Numbered from the stretch's first letter, positions 54,489 through 63,390 are shown. The stretch: 64,000 nt of DNA from Allobosea sp. CS1GBMeth4 (GCF_900185715.1 NZ_FYAS01000003.1:100781-164780), one strand, 5' to 3'. Translations and numbers: made by a program. The notes: generated by a model from the sequence alone, not told the origin.

Positions 54489-56366
54489 ATGGACGCTCAC
54501 GCCGCCACCCTGCCGCCGCCGGCCCTGCCGGCGACCGGCCTCGGCCGCCTCGCCGGCAGGCTCGACCGCGCCGTCGGCACGGCGGTCGAGCTCGTCGCGG
54601 CCGTGCTCGTCCTCGCCGAGATCGTCATCCTCGGAGCCGGCGTCACCGCCCGCTACGTCTTCCACGCGCCGCTGGTCTGGTCGGACGAGCTCGCCTCGAT
54701 CCTGTTCCTCTGGCTCTCCATGCTCGGCGCGGTCGTGGCGCTGCGCCGCGGCGAGCACATGCGCATGACCGGGCTCGTCAGCCGCGTCGGCCCGCAGGCG
54801 CGTACCCTGCTCGAAGCGCTCGCCATCACCGCCGCGATCGCCTTCCTGGCGATGATCCTGCCGGACGCGCTCGACTATGCCGAGGACGAGCGCTTCATCG
54901 TCACGCCCGCGCTGGAGATCGCCAATTCCTGGCGCGCCGCGGCGCTGCCGATCGGCATCGTGCTGATGCTGTTCGCCGCCTTCTGCCGGCTGCTGCGCTT
55001 CGGCGCCTGGAAGACCGTCATGCTGGCGATCACGATCACGGCGGCGCTCACCGTGCTGTTCTGGGTGCTCGGCCCGGTGCTGAAGCCGCTCGGCAAGCTC
55101 AACCTGGTGATCTTCTTCGTCGGCATCGTCGCGACCAACGTCTTCGCCGGGGTGCCGATCGCCTTCTCCTTCGCGCTCGCCACCTTCGGCTATCTCTCGC
55201 TGACGACCTCGACGCCGATGGTCGTCATGGTCGGCCGGCTCGACGAAGGCATGAGCCATCTCATCCTGCTCGCCGTGCCGCTGTTCATCTTCCTCGGTGC
55301 GCTGATCGAGATGACCGGCATGGCGCGCGCCATGATCCAGTTCCTCGCCTCGCTGCTCGGCCATGTCCGCGGCGGGCTGTCCTATGTGCTGGTCGGCGCG
55401 ATGTACCTGGTCTCCGGTATTTCCGGCTCGAAGATCGCCGACATGGCGGCGATCGCCCCGGTGCTGTTCCCAGAGATGCAGAAGCGCGGCGCCAAGCCGG
55501 GCGACCTCGTCGCGCTGCTCTCGGCAACGGGCGCGCAGACCGAGACGATCCCGCCCTCGATCGTGCTGATCACCATCGGCTCGGTCACCGGCGTCTCGAT
55601 CGCGGCGCTGTTCACCGGCGGCATGCTGCCGGCGGTCGTGCTCGGCATCGCGCTCTGCCTCGTCGTCTGGTGGCGCAACCGGGGCGAGGACCTCGGCCAT
55701 GTCGTCAAACATTCGAAGCGCGAGATCGCCCGGCTGTGCCTGATCGCCGCTCCCGCCATCGCGCTCCCCTTCGTCATCCGCGCCGCGGTCGTGGAAGGCG
55801 TCGCCACCGCGACCGAGGTCTCGACCATCGGCATCGCCTATGCGGTGCTGGCCGGCCTCCTGATCTACCGCCGCTTCGAGTGGCGCCGGCTCGGGCGCAT
55901 GCTGGTCGACACCGCCTCGCTCACCGGCGCGATCATCTTCATCATCGGCTGCGCCACGGCCATGGCCTGGGGCCTGACCCAATCGGGCTTCTCGCAGGAC
56001 CTCGCCAGGGTGATGGCGGCTGTGCCCGGCGGAAGCTGGGGTTTCCTCGCCATCTCGATCGTCGCTTTCGTCATCCTCGGCAGCGTGCTCGAGGGCATCC
56101 CGGCGATCGTGCTGTTCGGGCCCCTGCTCTTCCCGATCGCCAGGCAGATCGGCGTGCACGAGGTGCATTACGCCATGGTCGTGATCTTCGCGATGGGCAT
56201 CGGGCTTTTCGCCCCGCCCTTCGGCGTCGGCTATTACGGCGCCTGCGCGATCTCGAAGATCAATCCCGACGAGGGCCTGAGGTACATCTGGGCCTATGTC
56301 GCCGCCCTCCTGATCGGCCTCGTCGTCGTCGCCGCCGTGCCGTGGTTCTCCACCGGCTTCCTCTAG
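54489..56366 (+). CDS. TRAP transporter DctQ-DctM fusion permease
   Basis: 625 residues from ATG 54489. The first 170 residues are the small DctQ unit (four helices, with ARYVFHAPLVWSDELASILFLWLSML). The rest is the large DctM unit with about 12 helices: GVPIAFSFALATFGYLS, MVYLVSGISGSKIAD-like text (MYLVSGISGSKIADMAAI), TETIPPSIVLITIGSVTG and LFAPPFGVGYYGACAISKI. Fusion of the two membrane subunits is a known variant. It works with the binding protein to take up an organic acid driven by a sodium or proton gradient. Confidence 0.94.
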   Translation: MDAHAATLPPPALPATGLGRLAGRLDRAVGTAVELVAAVLVLAEIVILGAGVTARYVFHAPLVWSDELASILFLWLSMLGAVVALRRGEHMRMTGLVSRVGPQARTLLEALAITAAIAFLAMILPDALDYAEDERFIVTPALEIANSWRAAALPIGIVLMLFAAFCRLLRFGAWKTVMLAITITAALTVLFWVLGPVLKPLGKLNLVIFFVGIVATNVFAGVPIAFSFALATFGYLSLTTSTPMVVMVGRLDEGMSHLILLAVPLFIFLGALIEMTGMARAMIQFLASLLGHVRGGLSYVLVGAMYLVSGISGSKIADMAAIAPVLFPEMQKRGAKPGDLVALLSATGAQTETIPPSIVLITIGSVTGVSIAALFTGGMLPAVVLGIALCLVVWWRNRGEDLGHVVKHSKREIARLCLIAAPAIALPFVIRAAVVEGVATATEVSTIGIAYAVLAGLLIYRRFEWRRLGRMLVDTASLTGAIIFIIGCATAMAWGLTQSGFSQDLARVMAAVPGGSWGFLAISIVAFVILGSVLEGIPAIVLFGPLLFPIARQIGVHEVHYAMVVIFAMGIGLFAPPFGVGYYGACAISKINPDEGLRYIWAYVAALLIGLVVVAAVPWFSTGFL

Positions 56367-56398
56367 CGCTCAACCACCGATCTTCGCAGGAAAGCACC

Positions 56399-56938
56399 AT
56401 GAGCCGTCATTTTGGCCAGATCCGTCAGGCCGGCTATGTCGTCCCCGATATCGAGGCGGCGATGGACTATTGGAGCCGGGTGCTCGGCGTCGGGCCGTTC
56501 TTCTACAATCCCAGGGTCCCGATCCGGAACTACCGCTACAAGGGCGAGGCCTATGAGCCGCACAACTCGGTGGCGCTCGCCAATTCCGGCCCGCTGCAGA
56601 TCGAATTGATCCAGTGCCGCAACGCGGTGCCGTCCATGTACAAGGACTTCACCGATGCTGGCCATAGCGGCCTGCAGCACGTCGCCTACTGGACCTCCGA
56701 TTACGACGCCGATCTGGAGCGGCTCCTGGCCGAGGGCTTCGAGCCGGTGATGTCGGGCGAGGTCGGCGAACGCGGCCGTTTCGTCTATTTCGACACGCAC
56801 TACCATCCCGGCACGGTGATCGAGCTTTCCGAGGTCGCCGGGCCGAAGGGCGAGATGTTCCGGCTGATCCGGGAGGCCGCGGACAACTGGGACGGCAGGG
56901 ACCCGGTGCGTCCGTTCCCCGATCTCGGCAAGCTCTGA
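56399..56938 (+). CDS. VOC-superfamily protein (glyoxalase/epimerase-like)
   Basis: 179 residues. Two beta-alpha-beta-beta-beta modules in one chain. Possible metal ligands are Gln10 (RQAGYVV), Glu69 (LQIELIQ), His94 (GLQHVAYW) and Glu142 (TVIELSE), so the set is Gln-Glu-His-Glu, close to the glyoxalase I and methylmalonyl-CoA epimerase pattern. It sits 32 bases after the TRAP permease and ahead of the RuBisCO-like gene. In an acid-sugar pathway it may isomerise or epimerise a keto acid. No substrate can be given from sequence. Confidence 0.88.
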   Translation: MSRHFGQIRQAGYVVPDIEAAMDYWSRVLGVGPFFYNPRVPIRNYRYKGEAYEPHNSVALANSGPLQIELIQCRNAVPSMYKDFTDAGHSGLQHVAYWTSDYDADLERLLAEGFEPVMSGEVGERGRFVYFDTHYHPGTVIELSEVAGPKGEMFRLIREAADNWDGRDPVRPFPDLGKL

Positions 56939-56957
56939 GCGACCATGGCGACCTCTC

Positions 56958-57042
56958 GTCATTGCGAGGAGGCGAAGCCGACGAAGCAATCCAGAAGGAT
57001 TGCGCGAGACCTCCTGGATTGCTTCGCTACGCTCGCAACGTC
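56958..57042. repeat. Intergenic palindrome, GTCATTGCGAG family, copy 3 (degenerate)
   Basis: 85 bases between the VOC gene and the RuBisCO-like gene. The left end is GTCATTGCGAG. The right end CTCGCAACGTC has diverged from CTCGCAATGAC. The inner GAAGCAATCCAG / CTGGATTGCTTC arms are kept. It may separate two transcription units of the island. Confidence 0.8.
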
Positions 57043-57062
57043 GGAAGCGACGACTTCGGAAA

Positions 57063-58343
57063 ATGACGATGGCTGCTGAACGGTTCGAAGCCACCTATCT
57101 GATCGAGACGCCGCTCGAGCCCCGCAAGGTCGCCGAGGTGATGGCCGGCGAGCAGTCGAGCGGCACCTTCACCCGCGTCGCCGGCGAGACCGACGAGTTG
57201 CGCGACCGCACGCGCGCCGTGGTCATCGCGGTCGAGGAGCTGGAGAGCGCCGCCGAGCCGAGCCTGCCCAATGCCTGGCTGGCGCGGAAAGGCGCAGAAG
57301 GCCCCTGGCGGCGGGCCCGGGTCAGCCTCTCCTTCCCCGTCGACAATGTCGGAGCCAATCTGCCGACCCTGGCCGCGATCGTCGCCGGCAACCTGTTTGA
57401 TCTCGGCGAAGTCACCGGCCTCCGGCTGGAGAGCATGGCCCTGCCGGCCGCCTATCGCCGCCGGTTTCCGTTGCCGGCGCGCGGCATCGCCGGCACCCGC
57501 CGGGCGACCGGCGTGGCGCGGGGGCCGATGATCGGCTCGATCATCAAGCCCAATGTCGGCCTGCGCCCGCACGAGACCGCCGAACTGGTCGGCCGGCTCT
57601 GCGCCGCCGGGCTCGACTTCATCAAGGACGACGAGATCTGCGCCGATCCGATGCACGCGCCGCTGGCCCTGCGCGTCCCCGCGGTGATGGCCGCGGTGCG
57701 CCGCCATCAGGACCGCACCGGCAAGGCGGTGATGGTCGCCTTCAACATCACCGCCGAGACCGACCAGATGCGCCGCCATGCCGAGCTGGTCGAGCGCGAG
57801 GGCGGCTCCTGCGTCATGGTCAGCCTGAACTGGTGCGGCTTTTCGGCGGTCGAGACGCTGCGCCGCTCGACCAGCCTCGCCCTGCACGGCCATCGTAACG
57901 GCTTCGGCGCGCTCTCGCGCCATCCTCTGCTCGGCATCGGCTTCCAGGCCTACCAGACGCTGTGGCGTCTCGCCGGCGTCGACCACATGCATGTCCATGG
58001 CCTGCAGGGCAAGTTCGCGCAGGAGGACGAGGAGGTGGTGAGTTCGGCCAGGGACTGCGTCACGCCGCTGGCGGACGGCGTCGACGACCGCGTGCTGCCG
58101 GCCTTCTCCTCCGGCCAATGGGCGGGCACCGCCCAGCCGACCTGGGACGCGATCGGCCATGACGACCTGCTCTTCATGGCGGGCGGCGGCATCCTCGCCC
58201 ATCCGGGCGGCGCGGCGGCCGGCGTCGCCAGCATCCGCCAGGCCTGGGAGGCTGTCGCGGCGGGCGAGCCGCTGAGCGAGGCGGCGAAGGCACACCGCGA
58301 GCTCGCGCAGGCGCTCGCCTTCTTCGGCAAGGGTTCCGGCTGA
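57063..58343 (+). CDS. RuBisCO-like protein retaining most carboxylase active-site residues
   Basis: 426 residues from ATG 57063 (a second ATG is at 57069). RuBisCO large-subunit fold. Counterparts of spinach residues by motif: Glu30 (E60), Asn110 (N123), Lys162 in IIKPNVGL (K175) but Asn164 for K177, Lys188/Asp190/Glu191 in FIKDDE (K201 carbamate, D203, E204), His277-Arg278 (H294/R295), His310 (H327), Lys317 in loop 6 (K334), Ser350 (S379) and GGG 374-376. Paired with the DUF1537 kinase, this best fits the OiaX branch, which acts on 3-oxo-isoapionate 4-phosphate, but other acid-sugar phosphates are possible. It is not expected to fix CO2. Confidence 0.85.
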   Translation: MTMAAERFEATYLIETPLEPRKVAEVMAGEQSSGTFTRVAGETDELRDRTRAVVIAVEELESAAEPSLPNAWLARKGAEGPWRRARVSLSFPVDNVGANLPTLAAIVAGNLFDLGEVTGLRLESMALPAAYRRRFPLPARGIAGTRRATGVARGPMIGSIIKPNVGLRPHETAELVGRLCAAGLDFIKDDEICADPMHAPLALRVPAVMAAVRRHQDRTGKAVMVAFNITAETDQMRRHAELVEREGGSCVMVSLNWCGFSAVETLRRSTSLALHGHRNGFGALSRHPLLGIGFQAYQTLWRLAGVDHMHVHGLQGKFAQEDEEVVSSARDCVTPLADGVDDRVLPAFSSGQWAGTAQPTWDAIGHDDLLFMAGGGILAHPGGAAAGVASIRQAWEAVAAGEPLSEAAKAHRELAQALAFFGKGSG

Positions 58344-58345
58344 GC

Positions 58346-59632
58346 ATGGTCGACGAGGCGCCCCGCTACGGCTGGTATGGCGACGACTTCACCGGCGCCA
58401 CCGACACGCTCGCCACGCTTGCGGAAGCGGGCCGGCGGGCCCTGCTGTTCCTGCGCATCCCGACCCCGACGCAGCTCGCCAGCGCCGGCCCGCTCGAGGC
58501 GGTCGGCATCGCCGGTGCGACGCGGGCGATGGCGCCGGAGGCGATGGCCCTGGAGCTGGACGAGGCCGGCCGCTTCTTCGCCCGCCTCGGGGTCGGCCTG
58601 CTGCACTACAAATGCTGCTCGACCTTCGACAGCGCGCCCGGCACCGGCAGCCTCGGCGCAGCGGCGCGCGCCCTGAAGCCCCATTTCCCCAATCGGCTCC
58701 TGCCGATCATCGGCGGCCAGCCCAATCTCGGGCGCTACTGCCTGTTCGGCCATCTCTTCGCCGCGGCGGGGGCCGGCGGCAGCGTCCACCGCATCGATCG
58801 CCATCCGACGATGAGCGTGCATCCGGTGACGCCGATGGGGGAGGCCGATCTGCGCCGGCATCTGGCAGCGCAGGGGATGGAGCGCATCGCGCTGGTCGAC
58901 TATCGCAGCCATGACGGCGACGGAGCCGGTCAGGCCCTCGATGCGGCGCTCGCCGACAAGCCCGATTCCGTGCTCTTCGACGTCTCGCGGCCTTCCGATC
59001 TCATGGCGATCGGCGCTTTGCTGCGCGAGCGGATGGAGGCGGGGCCGATGCTCGCGATCGGCGCCAGTTCGGTGGCGCAGGCCTTCGCCGGCTTCCCCCA
59101 GGCTGCGCGAATGGGGATGCCGAGGCTGGCGCGTCCCGAGTCGGGCGGCAACCTGCTCGCGCTGGTCGGCAGCCTCTCGCCTGTGACCCGCGCGCAGGTC
59201 GAACTCGCCGCTGGCTATGCGCGGATCGCGATCGACCCGGCACGGTTGACCGGCGAGCCCGCCTATCTGGACGCGCTATGCAGCGAGACGCTGACTCGCC
59301 TGGAGCGGCGCAACGTCATGCTGATCACCGACAGGCCGGCCGGCGCGCCCGCCGAGACCGGCAAGGTCGCGGCCGCGACCGGGGCGCTGCTGCGCGCCAT
59401 CATGGCCGAGGCGCGGATCGCGCGGCTGGTCGTCGCCGGCGGCGACACCTCGACGCTGGCGATCCGCTCGCTCGCTCTCTGGGGCCTGTCCTATCGCTCG
59501 CCCTGCACGCCGGGCGCGCCGCTCTGCCGCGCCCATAGCGACGATCCCGGCCTCGACGGCCTCGACATCGTGCTGAAGGGCGGCCAGATGGGCACGCCCG
59601 ACTTCTTCAACCATGTCGCCGAGACGGGCTGA
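58346..59632 (+). CDS. Four-carbon acid-sugar kinase family protein (DUF1537)
   Basis: 428 residues. The N-terminal domain begins YGWYGDDFTGATDTLATLAEAG, the DUF1537 signature. The C-terminal domain (about 260 onward) carries the nucleotide-binding text LVVAGGDTSTLAIRSL, and the end is VLKGGQMGTPDFF. The family phosphorylates four- and five-carbon acid sugars (threonate, erythronate, 3-oxo-isoapionate). The start is 2 bases after the RuBisCO-like stop, so the two are coupled. The kinase would make the phosphate that the RuBisCO-like enzyme uses. OiaK-OiaX is the known analogue. Confidence 0.9.
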   Translation: MVDEAPRYGWYGDDFTGATDTLATLAEAGRRALLFLRIPTPTQLASAGPLEAVGIAGATRAMAPEAMALELDEAGRFFARLGVGLLHYKCCSTFDSAPGTGSLGAAARALKPHFPNRLLPIIGGQPNLGRYCLFGHLFAAAGAGGSVHRIDRHPTMSVHPVTPMGEADLRRHLAAQGMERIALVDYRSHDGDGAGQALDAALADKPDSVLFDVSRPSDLMAIGALLRERMEAGPMLAIGASSVAQAFAGFPQAARMGMPRLARPESGGNLLALVGSLSPVTRAQVELAAGYARIAIDPARLTGEPAYLDALCSETLTRLERRNVMLITDRPAGAPAETGKVAAATGALLRAIMAEARIARLVVAGGDTSTLAIRSLALWGLSYRSPCTPGAPLCRAHSDDPGLDGLDIVLKGGQMGTPDFFNHVAETG

Positions 59633-59643
59633 GCCGTCCGCGC

Positions 59644-59955
59644 TCACGGGCAGACGTAGCCGCCCTGATTGTCAGGTACGCAGCGCGAGCCGTTCGGCAG
59701 GTTGAGCGCGCCGGAACGGTCGCGCCGGACATAGGCCCCGTTCGGCAGGGTGAAGCCGCCGCTCTGATCGGTCTGGACGCGCGTTCCGTCCGGCAATTGC
59801 AGGCCGCCGGCGCCGTCGCTGACGATCCGCTTGGTCATCGCGGTGCCACCCGGCGCCGGCCCGGGCGTCGGTGCGCCAAAGCGCTGCGGCTGCGAGCAAC
59901 CCGCCACGATGCCGGCGAAACCGAGGGCTCCGGCCACGAACACTGCGCGCTTCAT
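59644..59955 (-). CDS. Small lipoprotein with tandem 16-residue repeats
   Basis: 103 residues from ATG complement 59953-59955. Lipoprotein signal with lipobox GIVAGC (Cys20). After a Pro/Gly linker come three and a half repeats of about 16 residues: SDGAGGLQLPDGTRVQ, TDQSGGFTLPNGAYVR, RDRSGALNLPNGSRCV, and PDNQGGYVCP. The final repeats carry two cysteines that could bond. The repeat pattern (D-x-x-GG-x-x-LP-N/D-G) suggests short beta hairpins. Function is unknown. It converges on the DUF1537 gene with an 11-base gap. Confidence 0.75.
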   Translation of the reverse strand: MKRAVFVAGALGFAGIVAGCSQPQRFGAPTPGPAPGGTAMTKRIVSDGAGGLQLPDGTRVQTDQSGGFTLPNGAYVRRDRSGALNLPNGSRCVPDNQGGYVCP

Positions 59956-60183
59956 GCCAATCCGCCTCCTCAATATAGCTTCCTCAAATCCGCAATCTCC
60001 GACAAGGCCGGGGCGCGGTCCAGCAAGCCCGCCGCGCGGGCAAGCCCGCGGCAGCATCGACCAGCGATTGTGCCGCTTTCATGACGGGCGGCTCAGCCCC
60101 CGACGCATGGCCGGGAGGATTGCCTAGCCGCCCCCTTATCCGCGACAGTTCCATCCGGGACGGATCGCCGGGACGAGACGCGC

Positions 60184-61710
60184 ATGGTCGACTGGACGAG
60201 AGGGCGCAGCGAGGCACAGGCGATCACCGAGCCGTGGACACGCCAGGGTGGGCCGGGCGGCGCCGTCGTGCTGTTCGACCGCGAGGGCGTGCGCGAGAGC
60301 GCGAGCGGCGGCTTTGCCGTGATCGAGCATCGCCTGCCCTTCACTCCCGACACGCAGAACCGGCTGGCCTCGATCAGCAAGCATATCTGTGCCGCCGTGC
60401 TGCTGCGCGAGGGCGTGCCGCTGGACGAGGCGCTCGGCAGCGTCCTGCCCGAACTGCCGGCCCCGCTCGGCGCCGTCCCGCTCGGCCGGGCGCTCGACAT
60501 GACCGGGGCGCTGCCGGACATGATGGAGGCGCTCTGGCAGCAAGGCACGCCCTTCACGGCGAGCCTTTCCGCCGCCGAGATTCTCGCGGCCGCCCGCCGC
60601 CTGCCGGGGCTCAACGCCGAGCCCGGCACCGAGATGGCGTATTCCAACACCGGCTGGCGGCTGGCGCAGGCGATCCTCGAGCGCAGGACCGGCAAGCGCT
60701 ACGCGCAGTTGATCGACGAGCTGATGGCACCGGACTCGCTGCCGATCCGCTTCGTCTCGGACGAGACCGAAGCGGTCCCTGGTCTCGCCACCGGCTATTG
60801 GCATGACGGGAAGGCCTGGCGGCGCGGCCAGTACGGCTTCAACTTCTCGGCCTCCGGCGGCATGGCCGGCAGCGCGGCCGGGCTGGCGCGCTGGGCCGCC
60901 GCGCTGATGGCCGGGCGCGGCACTCATGCCGGGCTGCTCGACCGGCTGGCGGCGCCACGCCGGTTTGCCGATGGCGGCGAGAGCGGCTACCGGCTCGGCC
61001 TGGTCGCGAGCCGGCTCGGCGGTATCAGCATCATCGGCCATGGCGGCTCGCTCACCGGCTATCGCAACCATATGCTGATCGCTCCGGAGCAGGGCGTCGG
61101 CGTCGTCGTTCTGACCAATCGTGAGGAGGATGCGCTCTGGCCGGCGCTGCGCGTGCTGGCGGCCCTGCTCGGCGAGGCCCTGCCGAGCGACCCCGAGACC
61201 CTGCCGAACGGGCTCTACGCGACCGAGCAGGGGCCGTTCTGGGCCGAGTTCGCCGGCGGTGCGATCAGCTTCATGGGCGGCTACGAGAAGCTGGTCGCGG
61301 ATGGCGCTGGCGGCCTGCGCAGCCTGCCGGCCTATCTCGAGATCGCCCTGAAGCCCGAGGCCGGCGGCGCGCTCGCCGGCCGGATCGGCGGCGTGTCGCG
61401 CCGGCTGCTGCCGGTGCCGGCCGAGACGAGGCTCGACGAGCGCCTGGTCGGGCGCTGGCGCGATGCTCGCCTCGGGGTCGAGGTCACGATACGCGCCGAC
61501 GGCACGGCGTCCTGGCCTTGGGCCGGAACGATCGGCCGCGAGACGCGGCTGACGCCGCTGCCCGGCGGGCGGGCGCTGGCCGATCTGACGCACGGCCCCT
61601 GGCGGCACCGGCCCTGCCTCTGGCTGCAGCCGGACGGCAGCCTGCGGCTCGCCAGCCATCGTTCGCGCATCTTGCATTTCCAACGCATCGACCAGGGAGG
61701 CCAGCCATGA
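60184..61710 (+). CDS. Beta-lactamase-fold serine hydrolase (D-aminopeptidase-like)
   Basis: 508 residues; no signal peptide seen. Class C beta-lactamase/penicillin-binding fold with the Ser-x-x-Lys motif SISK (Ser63-Lys66), the Tyr-x-Asn motif YSN (153-155), and IIGHGGSLTGY at the KTG position (His-x-Gly variant). The C-terminal part of about 170 residues is a beta-barrel, as in D-aminopeptidase (DAP) and esterase members. It overlaps the following peptide-binding-protein gene (ATGA, 61707-61710), so the natural substrate is probably a small peptide or D-amino-acid amide rather than a beta-lactam drug. Confidence 0.85.
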   Translation: MVDWTRGRSEAQAITEPWTRQGGPGGAVVLFDREGVRESASGGFAVIEHRLPFTPDTQNRLASISKHICAAVLLREGVPLDEALGSVLPELPAPLGAVPLGRALDMTGALPDMMEALWQQGTPFTASLSAAEILAAARRLPGLNAEPGTEMAYSNTGWRLAQAILERRTGKRYAQLIDELMAPDSLPIRFVSDETEAVPGLATGYWHDGKAWRRGQYGFNFSASGGMAGSAAGLARWAAALMAGRGTHAGLLDRLAAPRRFADGGESGYRLGLVASRLGGISIIGHGGSLTGYRNHMLIAPEQGVGVVVLTNREEDALWPALRVLAALLGEALPSDPETLPNGLYATEQGPFWAEFAGGAISFMGGYEKLVADGAGGLRSLPAYLEIALKPEAGGALAGRIGGVSRRLLPVPAETRLDERLVGRWRDARLGVEVTIRADGTASWPWAGTIGRETRLTPLPGGRALADLTHGPWRHRPCLWLQPDGSLRLASHRSRILHFQRIDQGGQP

Positions 61711-63290
61711 TCCGATCCCGTCTCGCCACGGCGCTCATCGGCGCGACCGCGCTCGTTCTCGCGGCCGGCGCACAGGCGCAGCCGGCGCCGAAGAGCGTGC
61801 TGCGGGTCGCTCCGCATGCCGACCTCAAGACGCTCGACCCCGTCGCCGCCTCGATCGTGATCACCCGCATGCACGGGCTGATGATCTACGAGACGCTGTT
61901 CGCCTGGGACGCCAACCTCCAGCCGAAGCCGCAGATGGTCGAGAGCTTCGCGACTGCGTCCGACGGGCTGTCGTGGAGCTTCACCTTGCGGCCGGGCCTG
62001 AAGTTCCATGACGGCCAGCCGGTGACGACGCGCGACGTCGTCGCCTCGCTGAAGCGCTGGATGGCGCGCGACACGATCGGCGGCAAGCTCGGCGAATACA
62101 CGGAGGCGATGGAGGCGAAGGACGAGCGGACCTTCGTGCTCAGGCTGAAGAAGCCCATGGCGCTGGTGCCCTTCGCGCTCGGCTCGGCCGTCGGCCAGAT
62201 CCCGGTGATCATGCGCGAGGCCGACGCGGCGACCGACCCGATGAAGCCGGTGACCGAGACGATCGGCTCCGGGCCGTTCCGGTTCAATCGCGCCGAATGG
62301 CGCAGCGGCGCCAAGGTCGTCTACGACCGGAACCCGGACTATGTGCCGCGCTCCGAGCCGGCCGACGGGCTCGCCGGCGGACGCGTCGTCAAGGTCGACC
62401 GGGTCGAATGGGTGATCATGCCCGACCCGGCGACCGCCGCCGCCGCGCTGCAGACCGGCGAGATCGATATCTGGGAACAGCCGAGCCAGGACCTGATCCC
62501 CGTGGTCGCGGCGGCCAGGGACGTCAAGGTCGAGCGCTATTCCAACCTCGCCAACCAGGTGATGCTGCGGCCGAACAGCCTGCACCCGCCGTTCAACGAT
62601 CCGAAGGCGCGCCTCGCCCTCGCCTACGCCACCGACCAGGCCGAGTTCCTGGCCGGCGGCTTCGGGGACGAGCAATGGTGGAAGCGCTGCAACGCCTATT
62701 TCATCTGCGGCGGACCGAACGGCACCCAGGCCGGCACGGAGGGCTACGCCCGGCCCGACCTGGAGAGGGCGAAGCAACTCCTGGCGGAAGCCGGCTACAA
62801 GGGCGAGAAGCTGGTGCTCAGCACCAGCAACGACATCGCCCCGATCGGCCGCATGGCCGAGGTCGCGGCGGCGCAGCTCAAGAAGGTCGGCGTCAATGTC
62901 GACGTCCAGTTCTCGGACTGGGGCACCGTCACCACGCGCCAGCAGAACAGGAACCCGCCGGACCAGGGCGGCTGGAATCTGTTCGTGACCTATGCCTCGG
63001 GTGCGACCATGCAGTCGCCGATGACCAATATCGGCACCAACATGGCTTGCGAGAAGGCCTGGGCCGGCTGGCCCTGCGACGCCGAGGCGGAAAGGCTGCG
63101 CGGGGCGGTGATCGACGCGCCCGACGATGCTGCCCGCAAGGCCGCCGTCGAGGCGCTGCACAAGCGGCTGGCCGAGATGCAGCCCTATCGCGTGCTCGGC
63201 CAGTTCGACCAGCCCTATGCCAGGCGCACGAACGTCTCCGGCGTGCTGGCGGCACCGGTGATGCTGTTCTGGAACGTCGAGAAGAAATGA
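61707..63290 (+). CDS. Peptide ABC transporter substrate-binding protein (SBP family 5)
   Basis: 527 residues with a signal peptide 1-24 (ALIGATALVLAAGAQA-Q). Mature protein of the DppA/OppA family: LRVAPHADLKTLDPVAASIVITR, YETLFAWDANLQPKPQMVES, FTLRPGLKFHDGQPVTTRDVVASLKRW. It is coupled to the upstream serine hydrolase. No permease or ATPase genes follow in the window, so it must work with components encoded elsewhere, or the rest lies beyond reach of this locus. It delivers di- or oligopeptides, or another ligand such as glutathione or a drug-like amide. Confidence 0.92.
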   Translation: MIRSRLATALIGATALVLAAGAQAQPAPKSVLRVAPHADLKTLDPVAASIVITRMHGLMIYETLFAWDANLQPKPQMVESFATASDGLSWSFTLRPGLKFHDGQPVTTRDVVASLKRWMARDTIGGKLGEYTEAMEAKDERTFVLRLKKPMALVPFALGSAVGQIPVIMREADAATDPMKPVTETIGSGPFRFNRAEWRSGAKVVYDRNPDYVPRSEPADGLAGGRVVKVDRVEWVIMPDPATAAAALQTGEIDIWEQPSQDLIPVVAAARDVKVERYSNLANQVMLRPNSLHPPFNDPKARLALAYATDQAEFLAGGFGDEQWWKRCNAYFICGGPNGTQAGTEGYARPDLERAKQLLAEAGYKGEKLVLSTSNDIAPIGRMAEVAAAQLKKVGVNVDVQFSDWGTVTTRQQNRNPPDQGGWNLFVTYASGATMQSPMTNIGTNMACEKAWAGWPCDAEAERLRGAVIDAPDDAARKAAVEALHKRLAEMQPYRVLGQFDQPYARRTNVSGVLAAPVMLFWNVEKK

Positions 63291-63390
63291 GGCCGCACCG
63301 CGATCCCAGGATCGGGCGTTAACCGGTTCCTGACCGATTGCGGACGAGACTCAGGTGCAACGATTCGCCTTCAGTCTCGTGAGACGCGTA

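Noticed and set aside
53379..56366. A 995-codon frame from the dctP region into the DctQM gene
   Set aside because: The dctP part is frame-shifted nonsense. DctQM begins at ATG 54489.
60184..61710. Antibiotic-resistance beta-lactamase
   Set aside because: No signal peptide, a C-terminal barrel as in D-aminopeptidase, and coupling to a peptide-binding protein.
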